This document shows, piece by piece, positions 57,356 to 64,000 of a DNA stretch of 64,000 nt. How positions within the stretch are numbered: the stretch's first letter is position 1; each line of letters begins with the position of its first letter. This DNA comes from Actinomadura coerulea. Lineage in GTDB: Bacteria > Actinomycetota > Actinomycetes > Streptosporangiales > Streptosporangiaceae. Location of the stretch: NCBI RefSeq assembly GCF_014208105.1, contig NZ_JACHMQ010000001.1, positions 3,658,001 through 3,722,000 of the forward strand, in the 5' to 3' direction. The notes under the pieces are model-generated. The model had not been told where the DNA came from. It saw only the letters and a program-made list of their open reading frames with translations, and made no database searches. Both the position numbers and the translations under genes were made by a program.

Positions 57356-58813
57356 ATGGCATGGGAATTCCGCAAGCTCGGCCCTGGTGAGAACGTCGCC
57401 GTAGAGGCGCAGCGTGACCCGTTCGCCGCCCCGAAGTGGGCGCCTCCGGTGTGGCACATGCCCGAAGGGCTCGTGCTCTTGGTCAACCTCGTCCGGGTCA
57501 TCGTCCGGACGGTGGTGTTCCTGGTCCGCAACATCGTCCCCGTCTCTGTCCTGTCCGGGCTGGGCTGGCTCGGCTACCGGTTCGGATGGACGGTCCCCGT
57601 CGTGGTCCTGGCCCCCGCCGTCTTGGGCCTGTCCGGGTGGGTGCTGGCGGACCGTCCGTCCTTCGTGCGGTGGGTGGGTCGTCCCGCCCTGGCCCGGTGG
57701 CGACTCGTCACGGTCTACCGGCGGAACTGGCAACCCGTCCTCGTCACAGCGGGCCTGACCAAAGTCCACAAGGGTCGCGAGTACCTGCCCTCCCTCGTGC
57801 GGGTCCGCTGCGGCCCGACGTCCGACCGCGTCCTGGTGACGATGCTCAAAGGGCAGGCTCCCGACGCCTGGGAGGACGTCACTCCCAACCTCGCGCACGG
57901 GTTCGGCGCTGCCCTCGTCCGCGTCCGAATCGGGGACCGTCCGGGACGTATCTGGTTGGAGTTCGTCCGCCGCGATGCCCTCGCCGTCCCCATCCCTGCG
58001 CTGCCCATCCCCGACGCATCCGCGGTGGACCTGTCCGGGGCGGAGATCGGACGGCAAGAGGACGGCTCGCCCTGGCGGCTACGCCTGCTCGGGACTCACG
58101 TTCTGATCGCGGGCGCGACGGGCTCGGGCAAGGGGTCAGTGATCTGGTCGACCATCCGCGCGCTGCTGCCGCTGATGCTCGCGGGCCTGGTAGAGGTCTG
58201 GGCTGTAGACCCCAAGCGCATGGAACTGAGCTTTGGGCGTGCTTTGTTCGAGCGGTACGGGCGCTACAGCGACGATCCCAAGGGCGGCATGGTCGACCTG
58301 CTCGAAGCGGCGGCCGAGGACATGAACGCCCGCGCCGAACGCTTCGCCGGCCTCACCCGATCGTTCACGCCGTCCCGTGAGCACCCGTTCCGGGTGGTCC
58401 TGGTGGATGAGCTGGCGTTCCTGACCGCGTACTGCCCCGAACGGGACTTGAGAAAGCGGGCCGAGTCGGCGCTTGCCGTGCTGACCAGTCAGGGCCGGTC
58501 GGTGGGGTACTGCGTGATCGGCGCGCAACAGGATGCGCGCAAAGAGGTCAACAACCTGCGCAACCTGTTCCCCGACCGCATCGCCCTGCGCCTCGATGAA
58601 GACGAGCAGGTCGACATGGTCCTCGGCGACGGGGCCCGCGACCGTGGCGCCCTGGCCGATCAGATCTCGCCCATCCCTGAGATCGGGGCGGGGGTGGGGT
58701 TCGTCCGGCTGGAGACGACTCCTGACCCCGTGCGGGTGCGGGCGGCCTATGTCTCCGATGACGACATCCGCGACATGGTGGCGCTCGGCTTCCCTGATGT
58801 GGAGGCGGCGTGA
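57356..58813 (+). CDS. FtsK/SpoIIIE-domain conjugative translocase (TraSA/TraB-like)
   Basis: A 485-residue protein; GAGGTGA precedes the ATG at 57356. Two TM helices lie at residues 40-100 (LVNLVRVIVRTVVFLVRNIV and VPVVVLAPAVLGLSGWVL). The FtsK motor has Walker A GATGSGKGS (253-261), VEVWAVDPKRMELS, Walker B VVLVDELAFL and GQQ-type GAQQDARKEVNNLR. A C-terminal piece (VRAAYVSDDDIRDMV) may recognise the clt transfer locus. Such single-protein systems move double-stranded DNA between mycelia. GTGA overlap with rep. Confidence 0.88.
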   Translation: MAWEFRKLGPGENVAVEAQRDPFAAPKWAPPVWHMPEGLVLLVNLVRVIVRTVVFLVRNIVPVSVLSGLGWLGYRFGWTVPVVVLAPAVLGLSGWVLADRPSFVRWVGRPALARWRLVTVYRRNWQPVLVTAGLTKVHKGREYLPSLVRVRCGPTSDRVLVTMLKGQAPDAWEDVTPNLAHGFGAALVRVRIGDRPGRIWLEFVRRDALAVPIPALPIPDASAVDLSGAEIGRQEDGSPWRLRLLGTHVLIAGATGSGKGSVIWSTIRALLPLMLAGLVEVWAVDPKRMELSFGRALFERYGRYSDDPKGGMVDLLEAAAEDMNARAERFAGLTRSFTPSREHPFRVVLVDELAFLTAYCPERDLRKRAESALAVLTSQGRSVGYCVIGAQQDARKEVNNLRNLFPDRIALRLDEDEQVDMVLGDGARDRGALADQISPIPEIGAGVGFVRLETTPDPVRVRAAYVSDDDIRDMVALGFPDVEAA

Positions 58814-60519
58814 CGGTGCAACTGACCCTCGACGGTTCGCCCTCCGAGTCGGCTCCGGCTGGCGCGGGCTCGGAGACGGGCGCGGTGGTCAAGACGCTTC
58901 CTCCCCTGGCGCGGGGCGTGCTGGAAGCGGTCGCGGTCGAACACGGCGTGTGCATCCGGCCCGTCCCTATGCGGCGCGTGGACCTCAACACTGGTGCGGC
59001 CGAGGTCGTATACGTGCCGTGCGGTCACACGCTGGCCTCGGTGTGCCCGTCGTGCGCTGAGCGGAAGCGCAAGCTGCGGGCCGTGCAGTGCTCCCAGGGC
59101 TGGCACCTGACCGAGGAACCGGTCATCACGCGCGCCGACCCGAACGACGAGCAGCGCGCGTGGATGGAACTTCGGGCGCAAGCGGCTGCGGCCCGTGACA
59201 AGGCGGCCGAGGAGGGTTCGGCGGACGGGGAAGACGTCGGGTTCTGGGATGCCGTGGTCCGTGACCTGGACAACGAACTAGAACGCACCGGAGTCCGCGG
59301 CGCACTCAAGTCCGGGGATGAGAGCAAAGGTCGGCGGACACGTTCCACGCGGCGGCGGCAGGACGCCCCCGACCTTCCTCGACGTCCGGTCGACTCCCGC
59401 ACCCTCGGCAAGGTCTACACGGGCAAGGACGGCAAGACGTTCCGGCCCTCGATCTTCCTCACCCTGACACTGGACTCCTACGGGCGGGTGCGCTCCGACG
59501 GAACACCGGTCGACCCGAACGGCTACGACTACACGCGCGCGGCTCGGGACGCGCTCCACTTCTCCAAGCTGGTCGATCGGTTCGTGCAGAACCTGCGCCG
59601 GTTCGTCGGCTACGACGTCCAGTACTTCGCCACCGTCGAACCCCAACGACGGCATGCGCCCCACCTGCACATGGCCATTCGCGGAACCATCTCCCGCGCC
59701 GAACTGCGCCAAGTCGTGGCGGCCACGTATCACCAGGTGTGGTGGCCCTCGACCGATCGCGTGGTCTTCGAGGGGGATCACCTGCCGGTCTGGGACGACG
59801 TGGCGGGCGAGAACGGCGGAGGCTACCTCGACCCCACCACGGGCGCGGTTCTCCCAACCTGGGATGACGCGCTGGACGCGCTCGGCCTGGACGAAGACGC
59901 CGAACCCTTTCACGTGGTGAAGTTCGGGCGGCAGATCGACGCACAAGGCGTCATGCCCGACTCACCCCAATCCCGCAAGCTCATCGGCTACCTCACCAAG
60001 TACCTCGTCAAGGGCGTCGCCGAATGCCACACCGCCGAGACATCGGCGCAGCGTGAGCACGTCGACCGGATGGCCGAGGCGCTCCGTTATGAGCCGTGCT
60101 CACCGACGTGCGCGAACTGGCTGCGCTACGGCATCCAGCCCAAGAACCCCCGCAAGGGGATGCAGCCGGGCTTCTGCAAGGGCAAAGCACACCGACGCGA
60201 ACACCTCGGCTACGGCGGCCGCCGCGTCCTGGTCTCCCGCAAGTGGTCCGGCAAAACCCTCGCTGACCACAAGGCGGACCGTAAGGCGTGGGTCCTGGCG
60301 CGACTGGCTGAGGCCGGAATCCCCGTGCTCAACCCGGCCGATCCCACCGCTGTCCACGTCTGGGAACGCGCGGGCCCGGCCGATCCCGACGTCAAGCCGA
60401 CCGAAGCACGGCTCCTGCACCTGATCAACGAACGCATCCAACGGCGCCGCCAGCTCGACGCCGCGACACAGAACGACACCCCCGAACTTCCGGCAACTCA
60501 GAGCAGAGAGGCCGCCTGA
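58810..60519 (+). CDS. repSA: RepSA-like rolling-circle replication initiator
   Basis: A 569-residue protein, GTG 58810 overlapping the translocase stop. An N-terminal Cys cluster (CGHTLASVCPSCAERKRKL) resembles a zinc ribbon. The HUH core is SIFLTLTLDSYGRV (motif 1), then HAPHLHMAIRG with H285 and H287 (motif 2), and GYLTKYLVKG carrying candidate nicking tyrosines (motif 3). A second Cys set follows (EPCSPTCANW). Initiates replication of the excised element. TGATG overlap with the integrase. Confidence 0.88.
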   Translation: MTVQLTLDGSPSESAPAGAGSETGAVVKTLPPLARGVLEAVAVEHGVCIRPVPMRRVDLNTGAAEVVYVPCGHTLASVCPSCAERKRKLRAVQCSQGWHLTEEPVITRADPNDEQRAWMELRAQAAAARDKAAEEGSADGEDVGFWDAVVRDLDNELERTGVRGALKSGDESKGRRTRSTRRRQDAPDLPRRPVDSRTLGKVYTGKDGKTFRPSIFLTLTLDSYGRVRSDGTPVDPNGYDYTRAARDALHFSKLVDRFVQNLRRFVGYDVQYFATVEPQRRHAPHLHMAIRGTISRAELRQVVAATYHQVWWPSTDRVVFEGDHLPVWDDVAGENGGGYLDPTTGAVLPTWDDALDALGLDEDAEPFHVVKFGRQIDAQGVMPDSPQSRKLIGYLTKYLVKGVAECHTAETSAQREHVDRMAEALRYEPCSPTCANWLRYGIQPKNPRKGMQPGFCKGKAHRREHLGYGGRRVLVSRKWSGKTLADHKADRKAWVLARLAEAGIPVLNPADPTAVHVWERAGPADPDVKPTEARLLHLINERIQRRRQLDAATQNDTPELPATQSREAA

Positions 60520-61679
60520 TGGCTAACAGACAGGGCAAGCGCCGGTTCGGCAGCATCCGCGAACTGCCCTCGGGGCGCTTCCAAGTCAGATACCTGGGGC
60601 CGGACGGCAAGATGCGCTCGGCCGGAACGACCTACCCCACCAAGCGTGAGGCGGAACGGCAGCTCTCGCTCCTGGAAGCGAAGCTAGTCACGGGCGATTG
60701 GACGGACCCGCAACGCGCCAAGGTCAAGCTCTCCGAGTACGCGGCCAAGTGGATCAAAGAGCGGCCGGAACTCCGTGCGCGCACGGTCGAGATCTACGCG
60801 GGCCTTCTCCGCCGTCACATCGCTCCGTATCTCGGCAATCTGCCACTCGGCAAGATCGACACAGCGACCGTCCGTGAGTGGCGGGCCGCTCTGATCGATG
60901 CTGGCGTGGGTGCGTCGGAGGTGGCGAAGGCGTATCGGCTGCTGCGCGCCGTGCTCATGACGGCGACCGATGACATGATCATCGCTCGCAACCCGTGCCG
61001 GATCAAAGGTGCCGGCGAAGAGAAGCCGGACGAGCGGCCGGTTCTCACCGTCGCCCAAGTCTTCAAGCTGGCCGAGATGATGCCGGAGCATCTCCGCGCC
61101 CTGGTCCTCCTCGCCACGTTCGCAAGTCTGCGGTGGGGTGAGGTCGTCGCGCTGCGTCGGATGGACCTCGACGTCAACGCCGGGACGGTCACCGTCCGGC
61201 AAGCGCAAGTCGAGTTGGACACGGGTGAGCTGGTCATCGGGCCGCCAAAGTCGCGGGCGGGGTTGCGGACGGTGGCACTCCCCCAAGCGATCATCCCGGA
61301 GCTGCGGCAGCATCTCGGCAACCTGACCGATCCGGAGCCCGAAGCGCTGATCTTCACTGGCAAGCGCGGCGGTGTCCTGCGGCGGGCGAACTTCCGGCGG
61401 GCGTCCAAGTGGGGTGAGGCCGTGGCCAAGCTGGGCGTGCCTGACCTGCATTTTCATGACCTCCGGCACACGGGCAACACGTTCGCGGCCGAGTCCGGCG
61501 CGACGCTGCGCGACCTCATGGAGCGGATGGGACATGACAGCGTGCGGGCTGCGCTGATCTACCAGCACCGGACGGCGGGCGGTAACCGGGCGATCGCCCG
61601 AGCGATGGACGACAAGATCAACAAAGCCGACCAGGATGACGACGATGGAGCGGCCGGAGCGCTCGCGATCGTGGGCTAA
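60519..61679 (+). CDS. int: tyrosine-recombinase integrase of the AICE
   Basis: A 386-residue site-specific recombinase. Residues 1-60 are an arm-binding domain (RRFGSIRELPSGRFQVRYLG), 65-160 the core-binding SAM-like domain, and 170-370 the catalytic domain. All catalytic residues are seen: R205 (SLRWGEV), H313-x-x-R316 (HDLRHTG), H339 (MGHDS) and Y348 (IYQHR). It starts at the ATG overlapping the rep stop and ends 57 bp before attR; its own stop lies within the right arm-type repeat. The target is tRNA-Val. Confidence 0.93.
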   Translation: MANRQGKRRFGSIRELPSGRFQVRYLGPDGKMRSAGTTYPTKREAERQLSLLEAKLVTGDWTDPQRAKVKLSEYAAKWIKERPELRARTVEIYAGLLRRHIAPYLGNLPLGKIDTATVREWRAALIDAGVGASEVAKAYRLLRAVLMTATDDMIIARNPCRIKGAGEEKPDERPVLTVAQVFKLAEMMPEHLRALVLLATFASLRWGEVVALRRMDLDVNAGTVTVRQAQVELDTGELVIGPPKSRAGLRTVALPQAIIPELRQHLGNLTDPEPEALIFTGKRGGVLRRANFRRASKWGEAVAKLGVPDLHFHDLRHTGNTFAAESGATLRDLMERMGHDSVRAALIYQHRTAGGNRAIARAMDDKINKADQDDDDGAAGALAIVG

Positions 61680-61697
61680 TGGCACGCTAATGGCACG
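61676..61697. repeat. right-end TGGCACG repeat pair, integrase arm site
   Basis: A 22-bp motif starting CTAATGGCACGCTAATGGCA, one mismatch from 48998-49019. It begins within the integrase stop codon and ends 39 bp before attR. Confidence 0.6.
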
Positions 61698-61729
61698 AGA
61701 CCCCGTTTCCAAGATCGGAAACGGGGTCT
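61698..61729 (+). terminator. intrinsic terminator after int
   Basis: AGACCCCGTTTCC (61698-61710) pairs with GGAAACGGGGTCT (61717-61729), a perfect 13-bp stem with AAGATC loop, followed by TTTT-rich sequence. It may also end tRNA-Val transcription from the other direction. Confidence 0.88.
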
Positions 61730-61736
61730 TTTGGCT

Positions 61737-61781
61737 GGTGGGCGCGGCAGGTTTCGAACCTGCGGCCACTCGCTTGTAAGG
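61737..61781 (-). repeat. attR, 45-bp repeat within the intact tRNA-Val
   Basis: Identical to attL at 48873-48917. Here the tRNA is complete because chromosomal sequence to the right supplies its 5' part. Confidence 0.93.
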
Positions 61782-61810
61782 CGAGTGCTCTACCCCTGAG
61801 CTACGCGCCC
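61739..61810 (-). tRNA. tRNA-Val (anticodon TAC)
   Basis: The minus strand folds as a 72-nt cloverleaf: acceptor GGGCGCG / CGCGCCC, D arm GCTC-AGGGGTA-GAGC, anticodon stem CTCGC / GCGAG with loop CTTACAA (anticodon TAC) and T arm GCAGG-TTCGAAA-CCTGC. CCA follows at 61738-61736, supplied by element DNA; the chromosomal copy of this edge at attL reads CCC, so the native gene probably lacked encoded CCA. Confidence 0.96.
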
Positions 61811-61863
61811 GCGTTGCCGGGAAAGCGTACCTGGTTCATGGGGGCGATCGCGAAGCGGCCGGG

Positions 61864-62003
61864 TCAGGAGGGCAGGTGGATCCAGACGCCCTTGGGTTCG
61901 GTGTAGGCGTCCAGGGCGTAGGGGCCCATCTCGCGGCCCCAGCCGCGGACTTGAAGCCGCCCCAGGGGGCGGCGGGGTTCGTGCCAGTCCCGGACGGGGC
62001 GGC
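61864..62003 (-). pseudogene. 3' remnant of an aldehyde dehydrogenase gene
   Basis: Read on the minus strand, one frame gives GTNPAAPWGGFK and another gives WGREMGPYALDAYTEPKGVW and a stop at 61864. Together they form the normal C-terminus of NAD-dependent aldehyde dehydrogenases (PFGGxKxSGxGREMGxxALxxYTExK), broken by a small frameshift near 61950. No upstream part of the enzyme exists here; the SnoaL-like gene directly precedes it. Confidence 0.75.
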
Positions 62004-62006
62004 GGC

Positions 62007-62399
62007 TCACGCCATGGCCTCGCGGACGAGGTGGGTGTCGGTGAACTGCTCGAAGCCGGTGATCAGCCCGTCCCGCACCCGCCACACATGGACGAACCGG
62101 ACGCGCATCCCCTTGCCGGTCGCGCGGTAGGTGCCCGAGTAGTGGCCGATCGCGACGACGGTCCCGTCGCCGCCGTCGACCAGTTCGTCGGGGTCGGCGC
62201 TGAAGCCCTTCCATTCCGCGCCGAGACGGCCGAACACCCCGGCCTTGACGGCGTCCGTTCCGACATAGGTGCCGGCGTAGGGGAATCCGGCCATCTCGGT
62301 CCACGCCACGTTGTCGGCGAACTTCTCGACCATGCCGTCCAGGTCGCCGCGGGCCGAGGCCGCGTAGTGGGCCTCGACGATGTCGTACGCCTCGCTCAT
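62007..62399 (-). CDS. SnoaL-like / NTF2-fold protein
   Basis: A 130-residue protein from ATG 62399. The fold is indicated by the helix IVEAHYAASARGDLDGMVEKF, the strand ADNVAWTEMAGFPYAGTYVG and FVHVWRVRDGLITGFEQFTDT. Family members include polyketide cyclases and ketosteroid-isomerase-like enzymes, but many are of unknown function. No link to the PKS locus is implied at this distance. Confidence 0.8.
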   Translation of the reverse strand: MSEAYDIVEAHYAASARGDLDGMVEKFADNVAWTEMAGFPYAGTYVGTDAVKAGVFGRLGAEWKGFSADPDELVDGGDGTVVAIGHYSGTYRATGKGMRVRFVHVWRVRDGLITGFEQFTDTHLVREAMA

Positions 62400-62514
62400 T
62401 TGCCGTCCTCCCGGTGTCGAGCAGCAAGTCCAGCGTCGCAGAGTGCCGTGGTTCTTTCCTCTGCCCGAACAGCGTTTGTCCGTGGCGGCACGGGGGCGAC
62501 GTCCTCGTCGCGGA

Positions 62515-63150
62515 TCACAGGTGCCGGGTGAACCAGTCGGCCGCCTGCGCGGTGACCTCTTCGAGGGCTCCGGGCTCCTCGAACAGGTGGCCCGCCCCGG
62601 AGATCACATGCGTCTCGGACGCGGCGAGGCTCCGGTGCGCCTGCGCGTTCAGCTCCAGCACCTCGGTGTCGCGCCCGCCGACGATCAGCAGGACGGGGGC
62701 CCGGACCCGCGCGAGGGCCGGGCCCGCGAGGTCGGGACGCCCGCCGCGGGAGACGACCGCGGCGATCCGGGGGCGGGCCGCGGCGGCGCCGAGCGCGGCG
62801 GCCGCGCCGGTGCTCGCCCCGAACAGGCCGATCGGCACGCCCGCCGTGTGCGGGGCGGATTCGAGCCCTTCGGTGAGGGCGTCGACCGCGCCGACGAGCC
62901 GTCGCGTGAGCAGGTCGATGTCGAAGCGGAGGGCCGCGGTGACCCGGTCGGCCTCCTCCTCGGGCTCGGTGAGCAGGTCGATGAGGAGCGTTCCGAGCCC
63001 GGCGGCGTTCAGGCCGTCGGCGACCGCGCGGTTGCGGGGGCTGTGCCGCGAGCTGCCGCTGCCGTGCGCGAAAAGGACGACGCCCCGCGCGCCGTCCGGT
63101 ATGTCCAGGTCGCCGGCCAGCTCCGCGTCCGGCAGCCTCAGCGTGATCAT
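62515..63150 (-). CDS. dienelactone hydrolase-like alpha/beta hydrolase
   Basis: A 211-residue hydrolase. GVVLFAHGSGSSRHSPRN supplies the oxyanion region, GLFGASTGAAAAL the nucleophile elbow (Ser in GASTG), LLIVGGRDTEV the acidic residue and SGAGHLFEEPGAL the His. No signal peptide. ATG at 63150 overlaps the stop of the CBS gene (ATGA), an arrangement common in actinomycetes, where such hydrolases are paired with CBS or phosphoribosyltransferase genes. Confidence 0.86.
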   Translation of the reverse strand: MITLRLPDAELAGDLDIPDGARGVVLFAHGSGSSRHSPRNRAVADGLNAAGLGTLLIDLLTEPEEEADRVTAALRFDIDLLTRRLVGAVDALTEGLESAPHTAGVPIGLFGASTGAAAALGAAAARPRIAAVVSRGGRPDLAGPALARVRAPVLLIVGGRDTEVLELNAQAHRSLAASETHVISGAGHLFEEPGALEEVTAQAADWFTRHL

Positions 63151-63566
63151 GTGTTGGGCGGCTCGGCGCTGATGTCGGCGAGGGCCGAGCGCTCGTCGCG
63201 CTGGACGGCGAGGTCGCCGATGGACACCATGCCGATCGGGCGGTCGCCGTCCACGACCGGGAGGCGGCGGACGGTGTGCGCCCGCATCAGCCGCACGGCC
63301 TCCTCGGCGCCCGCCCCGGGCCCGATCGTGATCAGGTTGGTGCTGCAGATCTCGGCGACGGCCGTGCGGGACATGTCCCGGTGCTCGGCCACGGCGCGGA
63401 CGACGATGTCGCGGTCGGTGACCAGGCCGCGCAGCCGCCCCTCGTGGACCACCAGGACGTCGCCGATGCCGTGCCGGCGCATGAGGTCCCCGACCTCGAC
63501 CAGGGTCGTGTCCGGGGACACCGCCACGGGCGCGGGCGTCATGACTTCGTTCACCTTCTGGCCCAT
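63147..63566 (-). CDS. CBS-domain pair protein
   Basis: A 139-residue protein made of two CBS motifs: VNEVMTPAPVAVSPDTTLVEVGDLMRRH with VLVVHEGRLRGLVTDRDI, and ICSTNLITIGPGAGAEEAVRLM with RRLPVVDGDRPIGMVSIGDL. Such stand-alone proteins sense adenine nucleotides. GGAGGG lies before the ATG at 63566. Upstream gene of the two-gene operon with the hydrolase. Confidence 0.9.
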   Translation of the reverse strand: MGQKVNEVMTPAPVAVSPDTTLVEVGDLMRRHGIGDVLVVHEGRLRGLVTDRDIVVRAVAEHRDMSRTAVAEICSTNLITIGPGAGAEEAVRLMRAHTVRRLPVVDGDRPIGMVSIGDLAVQRDERSALADISAEPPNT

Positions 63567-63632
63567 GCGAGACCTCCCTCCGGGGCTCGCGTACCCAGCG
63601 CCGGACGGGATATGTCTCCCCGCGGGGAATGT

Positions 63633-64000
63633 CTACGCGGGCGAGTCGGGGCCCTCCCGCTCGGCGAGGAACCGCTCGAACTGCGCGCCGAGCTCGTCGG
63701 CGGTCGGCATGTCCTGCGACTCGGCCAGCAGGTTGTCGCGCTCGGCGGCGCCCGCGAACGCGTCGTACTGCTGCTCCAGCGCCCGCACGACCTTCTCGAC
63801 CTCGTCGTTGCCGTCGACCTGCTCGGCGATGTCGGCTTCGGTGGCGGCGGCCGCCTCCCGCAGCCCGTCGACCGGCAGGACCAGCCCCGTCGCGGAGACG
63901 ACGGCCTCCATCGCGGCGACCGCCGCGGACGGGTAGGCGGACTGCGCCAGGTAGTGCGGGACGTGCACCGCGAACCCGACGGCGTCGTGGCCGGCCTCGC
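63633..64000 (-). CDS. PAC2-family protein, partial (N-terminus beyond window)
   Basis: Only the C-terminal 121 residues are present; the frame remains open to base 64000. DAVGFAVHVPHYLAQSAYPSAAVAAMEAV and the acidic helical end (DGNDEVEKVVRALEQQYDAF, ADELGAQFERFLAERE) match actinobacterial PAC2 (proteasome assembly chaperone-like) proteins, which occur in genomes with a 20S proteasome. The start lies outside the window. Confidence 0.85.
   Translation of the reverse strand, partial: EAGHDAVGFAVHVPHYLAQSAYPSAAVAAMEAVVSATGLVLPVDGLREAAAATEADIAEQVDGNDEVEKVVRALEQQYDAFAGAAERDNLLAESQDMPTADELGAQFERFLAEREGPDSPA

Larger units (their letters stand above)
48873..61781. mobile_element. actinomycete integrative and conjugative element (AICE, pSAM2-like) in tRNA-Val
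   Basis: The element is about 12.9 kb, flanked by 45-bp att repeats at the 3' end of tRNA-Val. The right half has the AICE core in canonical order: KorSA-like GntR regulator, Pra-like activator, small proteins, FtsK-domain transfer protein, HUH replication initiator and tyrosine integrase next to attR. The left half is accessory: AAA-DUF4435 gene, 2H phosphoesterase, HTH-TPR regulator and small proteins. The core genes look intact, so it may still be mobile. I see no excisionase, Nudix or spread (Spd) gene, unlike pSAM2. Confidence 0.92.

Noticed and set aside
48873-61781. Prophage
   Set aside because: No capsid, terminase, tail or lysis genes; the FtsK-type transfer gene, HUH Rep and KorSA/Pra pair indicate an AICE.

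Overview
The window is very GC-rich (well above 70% by eye) and reads as the chromosome of a filamentous or spore-forming actinomycete. Support comes from the type A RNase P RNA, the rnpB / RNase H-phosphatase / zinc-ribbon / Nif3 neighbourhood, the GlnII-type glutamine synthetase, DUF2510 and DUF6069 proteins, a Rex-type operator and a pSAM2-like integrative element. The gene style suggests Actinomadura or another Streptosporangiales member, but no marker here fixes the genus.

Layout. 1-1730: a YdbS/YdbT pair of PH-domain membrane proteins, the second cut by the window edge. 2033-3831: a DrrAB-type ABC exporter preceded by three 21-bp repeats. 3908-5325: type II NADH dehydrogenase under a perfect Rex palindrome. 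5673-11018: a PEBP-like lipoprotein, a Gly/Pro/Tyr-rich membrane-anchored protein, a SulP-STAS-carbonic anhydrase fusion and a small membrane protein. 11349-14453: rnpB and its conserved operon neighbours, all on the minus strand. 14567-17930: a flavin/F420-type oxidoreductase-fold protein, two small conserved proteins, and a DUF2510 / proline-rich / M48 peptidase. 17935-23005: a divergent pair, a membrane protein with a Ser/Thr/Gly-rich tail and a HerA/VirB4-like ATPase. 23024-35511: RidA, a glycosyltransferase and two overlapping multidomain polyketide synthase (PKS) genes. In the larger PKS protein every catalytic residue I could locate in its KS, AT and KR domains is replaced, and neither protein has a recognisable acyl carrier protein. 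35787-46514: an RSH protein with a decayed synthetase domain, a universal stress protein, glnII, a secreted beta-helix protein, an ArsR-type regulator, a secreted hydrolase, DUF899, a pseudogene and DUF1877. 46517-48728: a tandem duplication of Gly-rich membrane proteins with copied leaders and 3' hairpins.

48873-61781 is an actinomycete integrative and conjugative element (AICE) of about 12.9 kb inserted in the 3' part of tRNA-Val(TAC) and bounded by 45-bp direct repeats. Its core is a GntR/KorSA-type regulator, a Pra-like activator, two paired small proteins, an FtsK/TraSA-like translocase, a RepSA-like HUH initiator and a tyrosine integrase; most core junctions downstream of pra overlap. 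Its accessory left arm carries a strikingly AT-rich AAA-DUF4435 (TOPRIM-like) gene, a 2H phosphoesterase coupled to an HTH-TPR regulator, and small proteins including one resembling the RNA polymerase alpha C-terminal domain. A nested 28-bp plus 21-bp inverted repeat and repeated TGGCACG motifs lie near the left end.

61811-64000 is ordinary chromosome: an aldehyde dehydrogenase remnant, a SnoaL-like protein, an alpha/beta hydrolase overlapping a CBS-domain gene, and the end of a PAC2-family gene.

All functions come from reading translated sequence and recognising families; no search was run.
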